From Gaeumannomyces sp. JS-464 (Eukaryota; Ascomycota; Sordariomycetes; Magnaporthales; Magnaporthaceae), in NCBI GenBank assembly GCA_002197995.1, contig NGZR01000004.1, forward strand, positions 3,472,001 through 3,536,000: DNA of 64,000 bases. Reading direction: 5' to 3'. Positions 11,038 through 22,573 of the stretch are shown here, piece by piece (position 1 is the stretch's first letter; every line of letters starts with the position of its first letter). A program made the position numbers and the translations under genes. The notes below the pieces were generated by a model. The model was not told where the DNA came from. It saw only the letters and a program-made list of their open reading frames with translations, and made no database searches.

Positions 11038-12480
11038 ATGGCGGCGATACCCAACGTCAAGCTCAACAACGGCAAGGAGATGCCCCTGGTGGGCTTTGGC
11101 CTCTGGAAGGTCCCCAACAACGTCTGCGCCGATGTTGTCTACAACGCCATCAAGGTCGGCTACCGCTTGTTCGATGGTGCCTGCGGTGCGTACTTCTGCC
11201 CTTCCACTTACCCGTCTTCATTGTTTTATTCCACGCATCAGACCGCGCGGGGTTTACTCTGCAGGAGCCTACCTGCATGAGAAAAAGGGAGGGGTGGTGT
11301 GGTGTGGTGTGCTCACCCGTCATCCCCCGCTCCATGACATACCCCATACCCCTATGGGCGCCTCGACGCAAGGAGCTGCCAGGTCCCCCATGCGGAGTGA
11401 ACCCCTTACTTGCCCCACACTGGTCACTCCCTTTCACTTGCATGCACATCACCGGTTGGTGAATCTCCAACGCTACCCCTGACTACCTACTCACCTACCA
11501 CCTGCCATTTATTTTGGTATTGTCATCATGATAATCGGCAAGCACACGGCGCGCTGACAGCCCATCCCTCCCCGCCCCAGACTACGGCAACGAGGTCGAG
11601 TGCGGCCAGGGCGTGGCTCGCGCCATCAAGGAAGGGCTGGTGAAGCGCGAGGACCTCTTCATCGTGTCCAAGCTCTGGAACACGTTTCACGACCACGACC
11701 GCGTCGAGCCTATCGCGCGCCGGGGCTGGCCGACTGGGGCATCGACTACTTCGACCTGTACCTGATCCATTTCCCCGTCGCGCTCGAGTATGTCGACCCC
11801 AGCGTCCGCTACCCGCCCGGCTGGCACTACGACGCTGAGGGCAAGGAGATGCGCCGCTCAAAGGCCACCATCCAGGAGACGTGGACCGCTATGGAGAAGC
11901 TCGTCGACGCCGGCCTGGCCCGCAGCATCGGCGTCTCAAACTTCCAGTCCCAGCTGCTGTACGACCTGCTGCGCTACGCCCGCATCCCGCCCGCCACGCT
12001 CCAGGTCGAGATGCACCCGTACAACGTCCAGCAGGACCTCGTGAGGCTGTGCAAGAACGAGGGCATCCAGCTAACGGCCTACTCGTCCCTGGGCCCAGCC
12101 TCGTTCGAGGAGTTCCACTTCCCCCATGCCGAGGCCATGACGCCGCTGCTGTCCCACCCCCTCATCGTCGAGTTGGCCGGCAAGTACGGCAAGTCGAGCG
12201 CCCAGATCCTGCTGCGCTGGTCCACCCAGCGCGGAATCGCCGTCATCCCCAAGACAACGGCCGAGGCACAGCAGCGCCAGAACCTCGACATCCTCGCCTG
12301 GGACATAGACGCCGAGGACATGGCCAAGATCACCGGCCTAGACAGGAAGACCCGCTTCAACGAGCCCGTAAATGTGAGTTCGCCCGTCCTACCATCGGGA
12401 ACCCTTCCCCGTCCTGACATAGTCTCACTAACTCCGGTGAACAGTACTTCCCGGGCTCGACCCTCTACATCTTTGGTTAA
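11038..12480 (+). CDS. xyl1: D-xylose reductase-like aldo-keto reductase, one frame break
   Basis: Would reduce xylose and other aldoses to polyols with NAD(P)H in the cytosol. Exons are 11038-11185, 11581-12373 and 12445-12480. One G is missing from the run at 11722-11725, where IARR should continue into [18 protein letters not shown]. With it the gene encodes 325 residues, close to known xylose reductases. The AKR catalytic tetrad is visible: Asp in LFDGAC, Tyr in DYGNEVECG, Lys in IVSKLW and His in YLIHFP. GVSNF and the C-terminal [11 protein letters not shown] also match the family. The cofactor loop is [13 protein letters not shown]: it keeps the Lys but lacks the Asn and Arg of IPKSNxxxR found in NADPH-preferring yeast enzymes. 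Intron 1 is long (395 bp) for this window. Confidence 0.88.
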
Positions 12481-13184
12481 ATGCGAGAGCCTCCTATTTG
12501 GCTTGCTTGGTCGGCCGTCTCCAAGGGCAAGAATCCGGAAAGGATAGCCTTGCTCCTGCAGGAGCGATGGCTATCGCCTAGCCATCACCCCGGGCAGACT
12601 GGGGTATACCCCTAAACCCTAGCCGTTGCATCCTCTCGCTTCCCGCATCCTAGAACTACTCGATAGTATTTGACTAGTTAGCAATCGTTAATAATTGTCA
12701 TGACCTACCCCTCTTTTGTTTACCCGTATCCGAAAGTGAGCACTTGAGACCTAATTGTGTGTGTCGTATTTCTCCTATCACCTATCGTCCGGGTCTGCAT
12801 TCGAAAACAAAGGGTCTCGTGGGCTTTCACGCCTGAGATGCGGGGGAGGCCATATGCGGGCAGCTCAGTGCTGTATCGCTGTATCAACCAGAGGCGTCCT
12901 GGGAACGCATAGAGACGCCAAGGACCACTACCCGACGCGCCCAACTCAAAACATACTCCAGCCGATTTCCCACCAAAGGCTACTGGGTGAGACGCTTCAT
13001 GAAAAGGGCATCCCGACTCAAAGGGACTCTTACGCGCTACTGTCTCCCATATTGATCCCAAAGAGGGAGTCGTGTTGTTGACTCGAAAAATAGGTTCATG
13101 ATAACACATAAATAGTGGATATTGAGAAGGCATCTGCCAAAGTGGGTATAGATTGGACATGAAGCGTGAAATAAAAAAAACACC
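12481..13184. other. Intergenic between convergent genes
   Basis: 3' ends of the aldo-keto reductase and sds22 genes. It contains two back-to-back inverted repeats at 12552-12586 and no coding frame of interest. Confidence 0.5.
12552..12586 (+). other. Back-to-back inverted repeats in the reductase 3' region
   Basis: A perfect 14-base palindrome GCTCCTGCAGGAGC (12552-12565) is directly followed by a hairpin: GATGGCT (12566-12572), a 7-base loop and AGCCATC (12580-12586). It begins 72 bases after the stop codon. Confidence 0.45.
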
Positions 13185-14549
13185 TTAGGCTACGCGTATG
13201 TACGCTATTGGAGGAGGAGGAGAAGTATTTGTTAGCACCAGAGGTCCGTTTCAGGGGCGAACGAGAGCACGGTGCCTGGGAGAGAAGCGTTTGCGACTTA
13301 CTTGCGTCAATCTGCGTCAGCTGCGGTAGTGCTAGTCGCACCTTGTTGCGGTACAGGGCGGGGGCTCTGAGCTGGAGCGGGTTCCCCTCGAAATACACCG
13401 TGGTGAGCTTCTCCTTGTCGCGCAGCTCCCTGTCGAGCTCGGCAAAGTCGGCAACTTGGTTGTAGCTGGCCCAGACGTCGGTGAGCTCCTTGAGGGGGCC
13501 AAGCCCCTTGAGGCTGACAATCTGATTGTTGGATATGTCCAGCACCTGCAGCTTGGTGTTGTGTTCCAGCCCCTCGAGCGACTCGAGGGCGTTGTGGGTG
13601 ATGTAGAGTTCTTCCAGCTGGGGCACGTCCTTGAGCGGCGAGAGATCCCGGATCCGGTTGGACTGGATGCTGAGGAGACGGAGTTTTGGGAGGCCCCCAA
13701 GACCATGCAGCTCCGTGATCTTGTTCTTGGCCACGTACAGCTCCTCGAGGGCCTTGAGCGAGTCCAGATTCTTCAGCTCGCGGATGCGGTTCGATCCCAG
13801 CTCTAGCATGCGGAGCTTGTCCAGCCCCCGAGGTTCTCAATCTCCCTGATCTTGTTGGACACAAAGAACAGGTCGGTGAGCTGCTTCAGATGGTTCACCT
13901 TCTCGATGCGCTTTATCTTGTTGAAGCTGAGATCCAGCCATGTCAAGGACGCCAGTTCGTCGAGGCCCTGTATGCCCGTGATCAGGTTGTCGTATAGGTC
14001 CAGCTCCTGCAGGGAGCCTGCCAGGCTCGCGAGGCCCTCGATATCCTGGATGGCGTTCTGGCGGAGACACAAGCTCGCAACCTTTTTAAACCTCTGGAGC
14101 CGAAGGCTAGGAATGCTTCGAACACGAGAGTGTGTGATGTTGAGCTCCTCGGTGTCTGACGGCTCTCCATCGAGCAGGTCTGTCGCCGCAACGTGTAAGC
14201 GTTAGACCATGAAACCCGGACACAAAGCAGTAGCAGCGCAGAAAAGGAGAACACGGCATGCTTCTGACTGACCCTCATCTGCTGGTATCACCTCGCCAGG
14301 GTTGACGTTCTCGTCGTCCGAGTACTCTGGGTCTGACAAGGCTTCCGGGTTGGAAACGAGTGCGCTCTTGGGGACCCTCAGCTTGCCATCCCATCCCTTG
14401 CTATTCCTCAGCCCGGGACTTGGCTGGTCGTCTGGTGCTGCGCCCGACTCGCCGCCTGCAATCTCGATATGCTGAGGATGGGGTTGTGGCTGCTCCTGCG
14501 GTGGCGGCGGCGGCGGCTTCTCGCCCCCTTCCTCGGGCTTGTTAGGCAT
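13185..14549 (-). CDS. sds22: Protein phosphatase 1 regulatory subunit Sds22 (LRR protein), one frame break
   Basis: Leucine-rich-repeat subunit that binds PP1 and helps its assembly and its mitotic and nuclear roles. Exons on the minus strand are 14549-14273, 14179-13302 and 13204-13185. One G is missing in the C5 run (plus strand) at 13825-13829, between IREIENLGG and LDKLRMLELG. With it the gene encodes 391 residues, a normal fungal size. About a dozen 22-residue SDS22-type repeats are seen (for example LQELDLYDNLITGIQGLDEL), followed by an LRR-cap-like end with NPLQ and LPQLTQIDATYIRVA. The first 100 residues are Pro/Gln-rich and acidic. The last coding exon is only 20 bases. It is transcribed away from the hydrolase gene, 454 bp apart. 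Confidence 0.92.
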
Positions 14550-15003
14550 TGCGAGGCCCTGGCTCAGGCAGGTTACGCGGTACGGCGGCGAGTGCGGGGG
14601 CGATTGCGAATGCGGCGCGTCGTTGTCCGGAAAGCGTGGGGCTATTTGTTTTGCGACGGTTCGGTTCTCCAGCCTGGCTGCTTGTGATGCTTATCGTGGG
14701 CCGCGGGCGAGTTGTCGTGCCGTGTTCAGTTCTGTAGCTGAGAATGGAATGTGCTGTTGGTTTTGAGCGCAGGCAGCAGAAGAAGGCGTCAGGCGAGGCG
14801 AGCACGATGGATGAACAGGCGGCGGCGGTGGTAATTTGATGTCATCAATGGTGGGGTGCTGCAGGCGGCGAAATAACCGCTTTGGGATGGATTGCCAGTG
14901 GAACCCGCCAGCATTTGACGTTTTTGGCACTCCAGTCCCCGCCATCGAGCTTCGTGTAGTCGATTGATGGTCTCTCCCGACATAGAAGGCATTCATTGGT
15001 TCC
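14550..15003. other. Divergent promoter between sds22 and the hydrolase gene
   Basis: 454 bases without a coding signal, presumably serving both genes. No clear TATA box. Confidence 0.45.
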
Positions 15004-16407
15004 ATGTGGCATTCGCCAACGGCAAAGATGCCAGTGCATTCTGTGTACAGGGCGTACAGTGCCCGTGCCTCTCTGCCCAGTCCCCCAGCCGGTCTTGTGG
15101 ATAACAGCTACAGGAGACTGCAGTGGGCAGCCCGGACGAGTTACCGCCGCGCGCCTCGACCGCTGCCATTGCCGTGGGCACTGTCCGGTCCGGTTCCACG
15201 CGGCAGCGGCGGCGCAACCAAGGGGTTCGACGGGCCTGGGCGGGGCTGCACGAGATGGATCCACGCCGAGACCCTCCTGGTGCCGCCACTGGTCTTCACC
15301 GGGCTGCTCGCGGTCCTGTGGACCTGGAAGTGTGCCATGATGGTGCTTTTCCAGAATATGATTATCTACATGCCAGGGCTGCCGCCAGGGACGCGCCGCG
15401 AGGAGATCAGCGACTACAGCCACGAATGTCGAGATGTGATATGGCAGAACGAACACCTTCGTTCCGAGGATGGCACTTCGCTCGCGCTTGCAGTCACGTC
15501 ATCCCCTGCCGATGGTCTCAGTCAGACGCCCGAAACCCACATTTACATTCTGTTTTTCCAAGGTGAGTATCTCGGTTGGGCGGCTCGGAGCGAGATAACG
15601 CGCCAGACAAACTCATGCATCTGCTCAGGAAACGCTGCGTCCATACCCCCTCGTTTGCCCACGCTTTCTGCCATTCTCCACGCAGCATGGAACGGCATTG
15701 GGGTGCCCTTCGCATACACCATGGCCTGCGTGAGCTATCGTGGATACTGGAAGTCCTCGGGGCGCCCATCCGAAAAGGGAATCAACATGGACGTCATGTC
15801 AGCCTGGAAATGGGCATCAGATACACACGTCCGGCTGTACCCCTCTAGCGACGGCACGCGTACACGGCCCATTCTTATCTTGTGGGGTCAAAGCATCGGC
15901 GCGGGCTTTGCAACTAATTTGGCCGCTGCAATGGCGAACCATGGTGGCCTTGCCCAGGCCGCAAACCGGCGGTTGCTCCCAGTCGATGCCATCATCTTGG
16001 AAACGCCATTCCTTTCGATTCGCACGATGCTCGAGGCTTTGTACCCTCAAAAATGGTTGCCGTATCGCCACCTCTGGCCGTTCCTACGAAACCAGCTGGA
16101 CAGTGCAGCAAACCTCGAGACCATCGCAGGAGTCGACGTGAGGTGGCACCCACCTCCCAAGTTTCTTCTTGTGATAGCCGAGAAGGATGAAATTGTGCCC
16201 CGTCATCATGCTGATGAGTTGCAGCAGCGGTGCGAGAGGCTCGGGCTACTGGTCGAGCACCATATAGTGCGGGGCGCCTACCACAACGAAGCCAGCGCTC
16301 GCCGAGATGGCCAAGTGGCTATCGCAAACTTTATTCGCGGCTTGGCAGAAACCGGCCATGTAAGAGAGGCTAGGGAGAGGCAGGACACTGGGATTAAGGG
16401 AGGGTGA
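15004..16407 (+). CDS. Alpha/beta hydrolase (ABHD12/13, Bem46-like), membrane-anchored
   Basis: Serine hydrolase of unknown substrate. A 66-bp intron at 15563-15628 (GTGAGT...CTCAG) is a multiple of three, so the frame stays open through it. Removing it gives 445 residues and restores the family's HGN-like motif as FFQGNAAS. One hydrophobic segment near residues 95-115 (VPPLVFTGLLAVLWTW) suggests a membrane anchor. The nucleophile elbow is GQSIGAG, the likely acid is Asp in AEKDEIVP, and the likely His is in RGAYHNEA, so the triad looks complete. YRGYW and RPSEKGINMD are typical of the fungal branch. The first 90 residues are Arg/Pro-rich, and the true start could be further downstream. Confidence 0.82.
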   Translation: MWHSPTAKMPVHSVYRAYSARASLPSPPAGLVDNSYRRLQWAARTSYRRAPRPLPLPWALSGPVPRGSGGATKGFDGPGRGCTRWIHAETLLVPPLVFTGLLAVLWTWKCAMMVLFQNMIIYMPGLPPGTRREEISDYSHECRDVIWQNEHLRSEDGTSLALAVTSSPADGLSQTPETHIYILFFQGEYLGWAARSEITRQTNSCICSGNAASIPPRLPTLSAILHAAWNGIGVPFAYTMACVSYRGYWKSSGRPSEKGINMDVMSAWKWASDTHVRLYPSSDGTRTRPILILWGQSIGAGFATNLAAAMANHGGLAQAANRRLLPVDAIILETPFLSIRTMLEALYPQKWLPYRHLWPFLRNQLDSAANLETIAGVDVRWHPPPKFLLVIAEKDEIVPRHHADELQQRCERLGLLVEHHIVRGAYHNEASARRDGQVAIANFIRGLAETGHVREARERQDTGIKGG

Positions 16408-17999
16408 CATCATTGTTGCGGTTTCCTCCCTGCAGGCACTCAGAAGAAAGAAAAGAACACGAGGAAAAAAAAAGGGAGAAGAATCCAGAAGTGAATGCAG
16501 AAGTAAGTATATCAATGGCGGACTTGCGAGAGCAATGCTGATGTGCTTTGTTGGGAGCCATCGTGCTGGTACGATGCACAAACGACAGAAAGCATGCGCC
16601 CAAATAATGCGCCGCCGCTCACATGCAGCTCGCAAGGATCGGACCCAGCAGCCGGAATCAGGGGTGGCAAACTGGATCGTCCATTGCCCAAACGACAAGG
16701 ATGGGGATTCTCCTGGGGCGTCCGAGCTAGTCCCACCAGGATAAACCTGGGGGACCGCGTGAAGCAGCGTTCGCTGCTCAACAGATTCCGGAGAGGACGA
16801 ATTGGTGCCCGCAGCCCAAAAGCTTGTGTGCGAAGGCACCCCATAAAAGAATTTGCGTCTCCTACAGCAAACAGCAAAGAGGAGCACCAATACGCCAGCT
16901 TAATTGATGGAACCGCCCGAGACATTCTCTTGCGTGGAGCAGCACAATTCTCGTGGCCCCATCAGAAGAACTTTTCCGTCGTCGAGAAGCTGGAGTGAGA
17001 GTGTGCAAGGTTTTTAATGGGTTTGGACAGGGGTGTTGCGACGGCTCCACGCCCTCATAAGGGGCTAAGACGGATTCACATCCTCCCCGGGAAGCAAACA
17101 CCGCATGGCTCGGCCAGCTTGGGGAAAGCTCGGTTTGGCTGCTGGTCAGGTCCTCGAATCACAGCGCTGGTCCTGGGCAGCGATAAGTCTGGTTCGGCCA
17201 CGGCGCCCACTATGACTCCCCTCCAGCACGGAGATGGCGAGTCCCAATCCCGGGTGGTTGCTTGCAGTCTGGCAGTCAGTCAGTCACTGTGTGACAGTTG
17301 CAGAGTGCAGAGCAGGCCGGGCTGGCCCTGCTGTACGCCAGCCCAGCATTGGGAGTTGGGCGGGTCGTCCCCACGCCCAAAACCAGCATCAGCCTGCGCG
17401 GTCGAGGCGGCCCTGTTTTTATCCTGGCTGCTCAACATCCATGTCGGCACCCCAGCCATGGCCCAACCCCTGGCCAAATCCGGCCTAGCGTCATCACGTG
17501 AAGTCGTGTGTGTATCCCGTTTGGCCTGCTCTGGCCCGACGCGTGTGCCGACAATCTGCGCCCAGGTATCTCCAACCCGGACGTGTCTGCCTTGACGGTC
17601 GCCTCCTGCACTGAGGTACTTAGCAGATAACTGCTTGGCCTGCATGGGGGCTCCCGGCCCGCGTACCTATATAACTGCCGTGCCCGCAATCGCCTTCTAC
17701 GTCCTTCTCCCCTCTTTCCATCATTGCACTGCGGCCTCAGGTAAGAAAAGACGTGTTTGGTTTGATTGCTTTTTCTGTCCCGCCCGAAAACTTCTCGCTC
17801 ATTCCATCCATCAATCACTCTGTCTTTGTATCTCGCCATCTATCCCTCCTCCATCCCTATCAAACGAGACTCGCTGTCGCACCCTCGTATCCTCGTATTG
17901 TCCCGCCAAGCCATCATCGTTGCCTTGTGGCTTGTAAACGCCAGCGGCATCATCTTAACGCCATCGACACATCCCTGTCACGTACTTTAATCAGACGAA
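16408..17999. other. Intergenic, upstream of the BTB gene
   Basis: No convincing gene. The right third contains a TATA-like element at 17668 and a long CT-rich leader ending at the BTB start codon. CAG/GTAAGAAA near 17740 could be the donor of a 5' UTR intron. Confidence 0.45.
17668..17675 (+). promoter_or_regulatory. TATA-like element upstream of the BTB gene
   Basis: TATATAAC lies 332 bases before the ATG and just ahead of a CT-rich run. Confidence 0.35.
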
Positions 18000-19118
18000 A
18001 TGTTCTCCTCACGCTTCAACCCGCCGCCCTCTTCGAGCAAGAGCTTCTCCAAGAGCCACAAGGGCACCAAGTCCAGCTCATCCTTCAGCAAGGAGGCCGG
18101 CATCTCAAAGCGTCGCCACGAGTCTCGCCACGACTCCCGCCGCCGACCAGCAACTGCATCAACCGCCGCGGCAGAGGCATCAACTCCCACGGTCGAAAGG
18201 TATTTACATATTATTTCACTCGCTGTCCTCTCATTTGATCACTGCGTCATCCATGCTAAATCTGTTCTTCCGCCATAGCAACCTGACATCCGCCATCGTC
18301 ACCCTGGTCGTTGGCGAAGAGCAGAGGATTTTCGCGGCGCATGAGCACGTCCTCAGCCACTCTCCCTTCTTTGAGGCCGCGCTCAGGGACCAGTACATGG
18401 ACTCTCAGTCCAAGCGGCTCGCCCTGCCGGACGAGGAACCCGAGATCTTCTCGTCGGTCCTTGAGTACCTGTACAAGGGGGACTACTACCCACGCCTCGT
18501 CCACAACAAGCGCCGCAACTCTTGGGAGCTGGAGCCCGTCGAAAACGACGGCCGCGGCGGGTCGCTTGCAATCCACCAAGGGCCCGACGGCGAGCTCCTC
18601 AAGGACACAGTCATCTACTGCGCCGCCCAGAAGTACGGGTTGGAGGAGCTGAAGCGTGTCGCTCTGCGAAAGCAAGGCCTTCGTATGTCCCTCACCCCCA
18701 ACCATCCTCCCTTGGTAGACGCAACATCTTGTCATTCAACCGACCGCATGCTGACCGGCCGTCTTCCCTCTGCAAAAAAGAGTCGGGCATCCAGTGCAGC
18801 ACCATCCTCACGTCCGCCCGCTACGCCTACGCCAACACCCCCGACACGGACTCCAAGCTGCGCGCCCACTACCTGGCCCTCATCATCCGCAGCCGCAGCA
18901 CCTTCAAGCGCAGCGGCACTATGCAGCTCGAGATGTACAACGGCGGGACGCAGCTCTTCTTCGATCTGTTTGTCGCCCTGTGCAACCACGTCGATGACAT
19001 CGCCACCGCACAGTAAGTCTTTATCGTCGCAGCTGCCTTGCCGCCTGCTTTTTTTTCTTGACTCTAATCGCCCGTCTGCTGTTCTAGAACCACTCCTCGC
19101 AGCGGTCGCCACTCTTAG
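18000..19118 (+). CDS. BTB/POZ domain protein
   Basis: Four exons, 18000-18199, 18279-18682, 18781-19012 and 19088-19118, join in phase to give 288 residues. The first 66 residues are Ser/Lys/Arg-rich. The BTB domain follows, starting at VTLVVGEEQRIFAAHEHVL and continuing through SPFFEAALRDQ and VLEYLYKGDYYP. BTB domains dimerise and commonly act as cullin-3 adaptors or transcription cofactors. No second domain (Kelch, zinc finger, MATH) is present, as in many small fungal BTB proteins. The region after the BTB core is moderately hydrophobic and helical. The third exon's acceptor (CAAAAAAG) is weak and was chosen from the reading phase. Function beyond the domain is unknown. Confidence 0.85.
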
Positions 19119-20102
19119 GCACCCCGTCGTTGCTGTCGCACCCCTCGGCCCATCTTATCACCCTCCATCTCAGCCCTACCATTCTGCCTGCTGCCTTCTT
19201 GAAGTGCCGCGCGCGTCATGCATCTTCCAAAAGACAAAACCCCCATGAAAAAGGGAAAGAAACAACATCCTGGCCCTCCCGGCGATGCCAGCCTCTAATG
19301 ATTTACGCCCCCCGTATCCATCTCATCTTTTCTTCTCATCTTCTCGCGACGGACAAAAAAACAACTTGGATCTTTGGATTTTCCAAACGCCCTTTTATTT
19401 CCCCTTCTCTTCCTTACATCACTTTATTATTTCAAGATCTGGAAACGACAAATCGGTGTTGCGGATGTTTTTTTTTTTTTTTGCTTGCTTTTCTTTGGCG
19501 GTATGATTCTGGTCCTTCATCCTTTTTTTAACCCATTCCTGCGTCAATATCCCGTCGATTCTCTCTAGACTCGAGTTGCGTGCATTTTTAATCGTCGCTA
19601 TTGTTATCCGCCTTTCAATGTACCATTAGACTCATTTCTGTCGGGGACTCTGGTCTGAGAGCGGGGCGAGGCAAGTGCCTGCCATCTCCTTGCTTTTCTC
19701 ACTCTTGTGTGTTTGGATATTTGGTCACTGTATTCTACCGGCATCTCGTGTCGGCCCTTTCTGATCTATCGTTACCCTCTGGCATACCCACATCACGACG
19801 CTGGTGTACATGGGGCTGGGCTTGGGCTGAGAGATGGACGCTACTACAAAGATTGCACCGCAAGGACGAAACTGTATCAATACCCTTCTCAACACTCTTT
19901 GGCGACCTCTTGATAGCTGGTCAACCTCTCCTCTGGGAGAATCACATAATGCAGCTCGTTCGGTGCCATTCTCTCGTCCTGGTCACTCAATGGATAGCAG
20001 GCTGTTTTGGAGTATCAGCTCTATACCAGGTCCCACGCTGAGGTTCTTGACACCCGGAACAGAGAAACCCCGCACCCGCGCCCCTTGTCAGACGGGCGTC
20101 TA

Positions 20103-20125
20103 ATATATATATATATATATATATA
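20103..20125. repeat. AT dinucleotide microsatellite
   Basis: Uninterrupted alternating A and T over about 23 bases, followed by A-rich DNA. Confidence 0.85.
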
Positions 20126-20311
20126 AAATAAAAATAAAAAATAAAAAGTAGGTGGGTATACACAACAAACGAATCCGTAGGAACCGTTTAAGTCTTCTCC
20201 TTCCCATCGATCAAATGGGGTGGCACGTTCTCCAAATAAAAGCCTGTACTCTGTATATATCACGGGCTAGTTAGAACACGCAAAAACTGATTAGCTGATA
20301 CCCACCAATTT

Positions 20312-20330
20312 CCCCCCCCCCCCCCCCCCC
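20312..20330. repeat. C19 homopolymer tract
   Basis: Nineteen consecutive C. The opposite strand is G19, which could form a quadruplex. Purine-rich repeats follow it. Confidence 0.85.
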
Positions 20331-20817
20331 AGGACACAGGAGATAGAAAGGATATAAAAGATGGCAAGGATACAGGAGGTAGGAAAGAATATAGGGAATA
20401 GGAAGGCAGACATACAGGACAAGTTCAGGCAATGGTCTAACTAGTGTTCTCAAACTGCAATTCTTTATTTGGCGCCGTGGGTGGGTAAATCTATGAGTTA
20501 CAAGCCAAAGTGATTTGCAGCTTCCCCCACACGCGTGTCCATCCAGGTAACTTGAGACCTCCCTGTCTGTAGGTCGCAGATCTGGTTCGCCGGAGGCGCC
20601 TTGGCCTGGCACCGACCAGTCGGGCCCCGTGCCGCTAATAAAGGGCCGAGCGGACATATGGTGAAGGGTTAGGGATGCACCAATGAGTCGCATAGGTGTT
20701 GTGAGTATGGGCTGATTGCATCGAGATGTTCCACAGCTGATCTAGGCCGAGCCCAAGATGATTCTGTTGAGATGAGTCCCAGAACTGGCCATTACTCCTT
20801 CCTGGACCCAACATCCC

Positions 20818-22573
20818 TCACACGCCAGTTCCCGGAAAGGCTCCGGTCTTGCTCAGCACGGCGATGCCTCGTTCCCGATGTATGTATCCCTTCATGAGGT
20901 TCTGTGATTATGATGAGTCACTGCAGTAGCAAACGGGGTGGATGCGGGTGGCGGACGCGGCAGCGTGAGGCCGATCAGGGGCGGTGCTGCCATTGCCTTA
21001 CACGCCTTTGCGAATCATGCTTCGCGACCCAAAGGGGAAGAGAGGTTGGTAGGGAAGCCTCGTACCTTGTAAATCATGTTTGCCAACAAACATTCAACCT
21101 CGTCGCTATCGAGCGACTGCTGGCTGTTGAGGCTAATGGCAGCCGAGAACTCGGCCACGGGCACCCGGGTGCGGCGAATCGGCGCTGCGTTGGGATCCTT
21201 GGACTCTTCAAAGCCGCCGACTAGGAAGACCTTGCGCAGAAGATTGCGCAGAGCAACGTCACGGCCACGCTCGAGAGTGAGATAAATTCTGCGCTTCACA
21301 AAGGTCTCTTCGCCAGCCTGAAGGGCCAGGTCGAAAGCATGGAGCTCTCCCTTCTTGATGCATCGCGACAGAGGGAGGAAAAGCTCCTGTAGTCTCGGGT
21401 AGGGCTCCAAAAGCGCTGGGCCCGGGAGTGTGTGACTTGTGAGGAGGCGGCAGGGGATAAGGTACGTGAGTATCAACCTTTCAGGCACATATGGCGACAA
21501 GTGTGAGCGTTCAAAATCTCCAAGTTCGTCTCCAACCCCAACCGGGTAAATGGGTCTCAGGGATAAGAAGGAAAGGCTTACTGCTTGTTTTTGAGGGCGT
21601 CCTTGTGGCAGAGACTGTAAGCCTGCTCAAGGTGCGTCTCGGCCTGGAAGAGAGAGTTAGCATGCGCTGTAGACATTTCAGAGGCAATAGGACAAGCCCA
21701 CCTCGACGTAGTTCTCGTCTAGAAACGAGAGGACGCCCTCATAGTACCTGAAGGTGACCTGCTGAGACTTGGGAAACTGCGCCAGGGCGGGCATGTCGCC
21801 CTTGTAGGCATTGAGCGCCTTCAGAATATTTCGCGACAGACTTGCCGAGTTCAGCTTGAAGTATGTCTTGAACAACAAGTTGATGATGTAGTAGATGCCC
21901 CATTTCCTTGAATCCTCCAACGGAGCTCTGGTGCCGAGTTGGTCAGCATCTTCGCTCCTGGTCACAGGCACCCTTTTTGAAGATGAACGCACCTGTCGCT
22001 GAGGCAGAGGGTAAATATACGGTTGAGCTGCCTTGCACAGTCTTCAAGTTGCTTGTTCTTGTCCGACTCTGTCTCAAAGTCGTCTTCAAACGTGGTGTTG
22101 TTGGCGTCGCTTGAGGTTCTGCTGCGCTCCTCGTCCGCCTTGATGGCAAAAAGCCTCAGATGCTTGCCGGCCACATACAGGCAGGGGATGGTCCAGGCCA
22201 GGAAGCCGTGGTTGGTGTAGCCTCGAATTATCATCGAGGTCAACTCCTTCCACGCGTCATATACGCCTGACCATGATGGTTTGGTCTGTGCCCCCAAAAG
22301 GCCGTTGATGGAGAGGATCTCGCCGATAGCCTTCCAGAAGGCAGTGAAGACCTCGGTCCAGCCCTGTGCCTCGTCGTTGGAGAGGTGAGAGCCGACCTTT
22401 TTCCTGATCCTGTTTCGGATCACGCCCTTGACATCCTGGGGCGAGGCGCTGTTCCAGATGGCCTGGAGCTTCTGGAGGCCATCTGCCGAGTCCGCTGGGG
22501 CTAACGTGGTCGCCAAGAGAGGGCCATTTCCTGAACGGACCGCCTCGGCGAAGCGGTCGAGCAGTTGATCCAT
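20818..22573 (-). CDS. csn12: CSN12-like PCI-domain protein
   Basis: PCI-domain protein of the Csn12/PCID2 family. In yeast, Csn12 is found with Thp3 in mRNA processing and with a COP9-signalosome-like complex. Minus-strand exons are 22573-21993, 21927-21702, 21643-21582, 21477-21066 and 20901-20818. They sum to exactly 455 codons (454 residues plus stop) with no frame break. Family features include [24 protein letters not shown] helices, [32 protein letters not shown], the PCI core [20 protein letters not shown] and the winged-helix end [19 protein letters not shown]. The intact frame across five exons contrasts with its neighbour, the L20 gene. The two genes are divergent and share a 579-bp promoter. 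Confidence 0.9.

Larger units (their letters stand above)
19119..20817. other. Intergenic between convergent genes
   Basis: 3' UTRs of the BTB and csn12 genes. It holds a T15 run near 19468-19482, an AT dinucleotide run at 20103-20125, a C19 tract at 20312-20330 and, after it, about 100 bases of imperfect purine-rich repeats. No gene seen. Confidence 0.5.
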
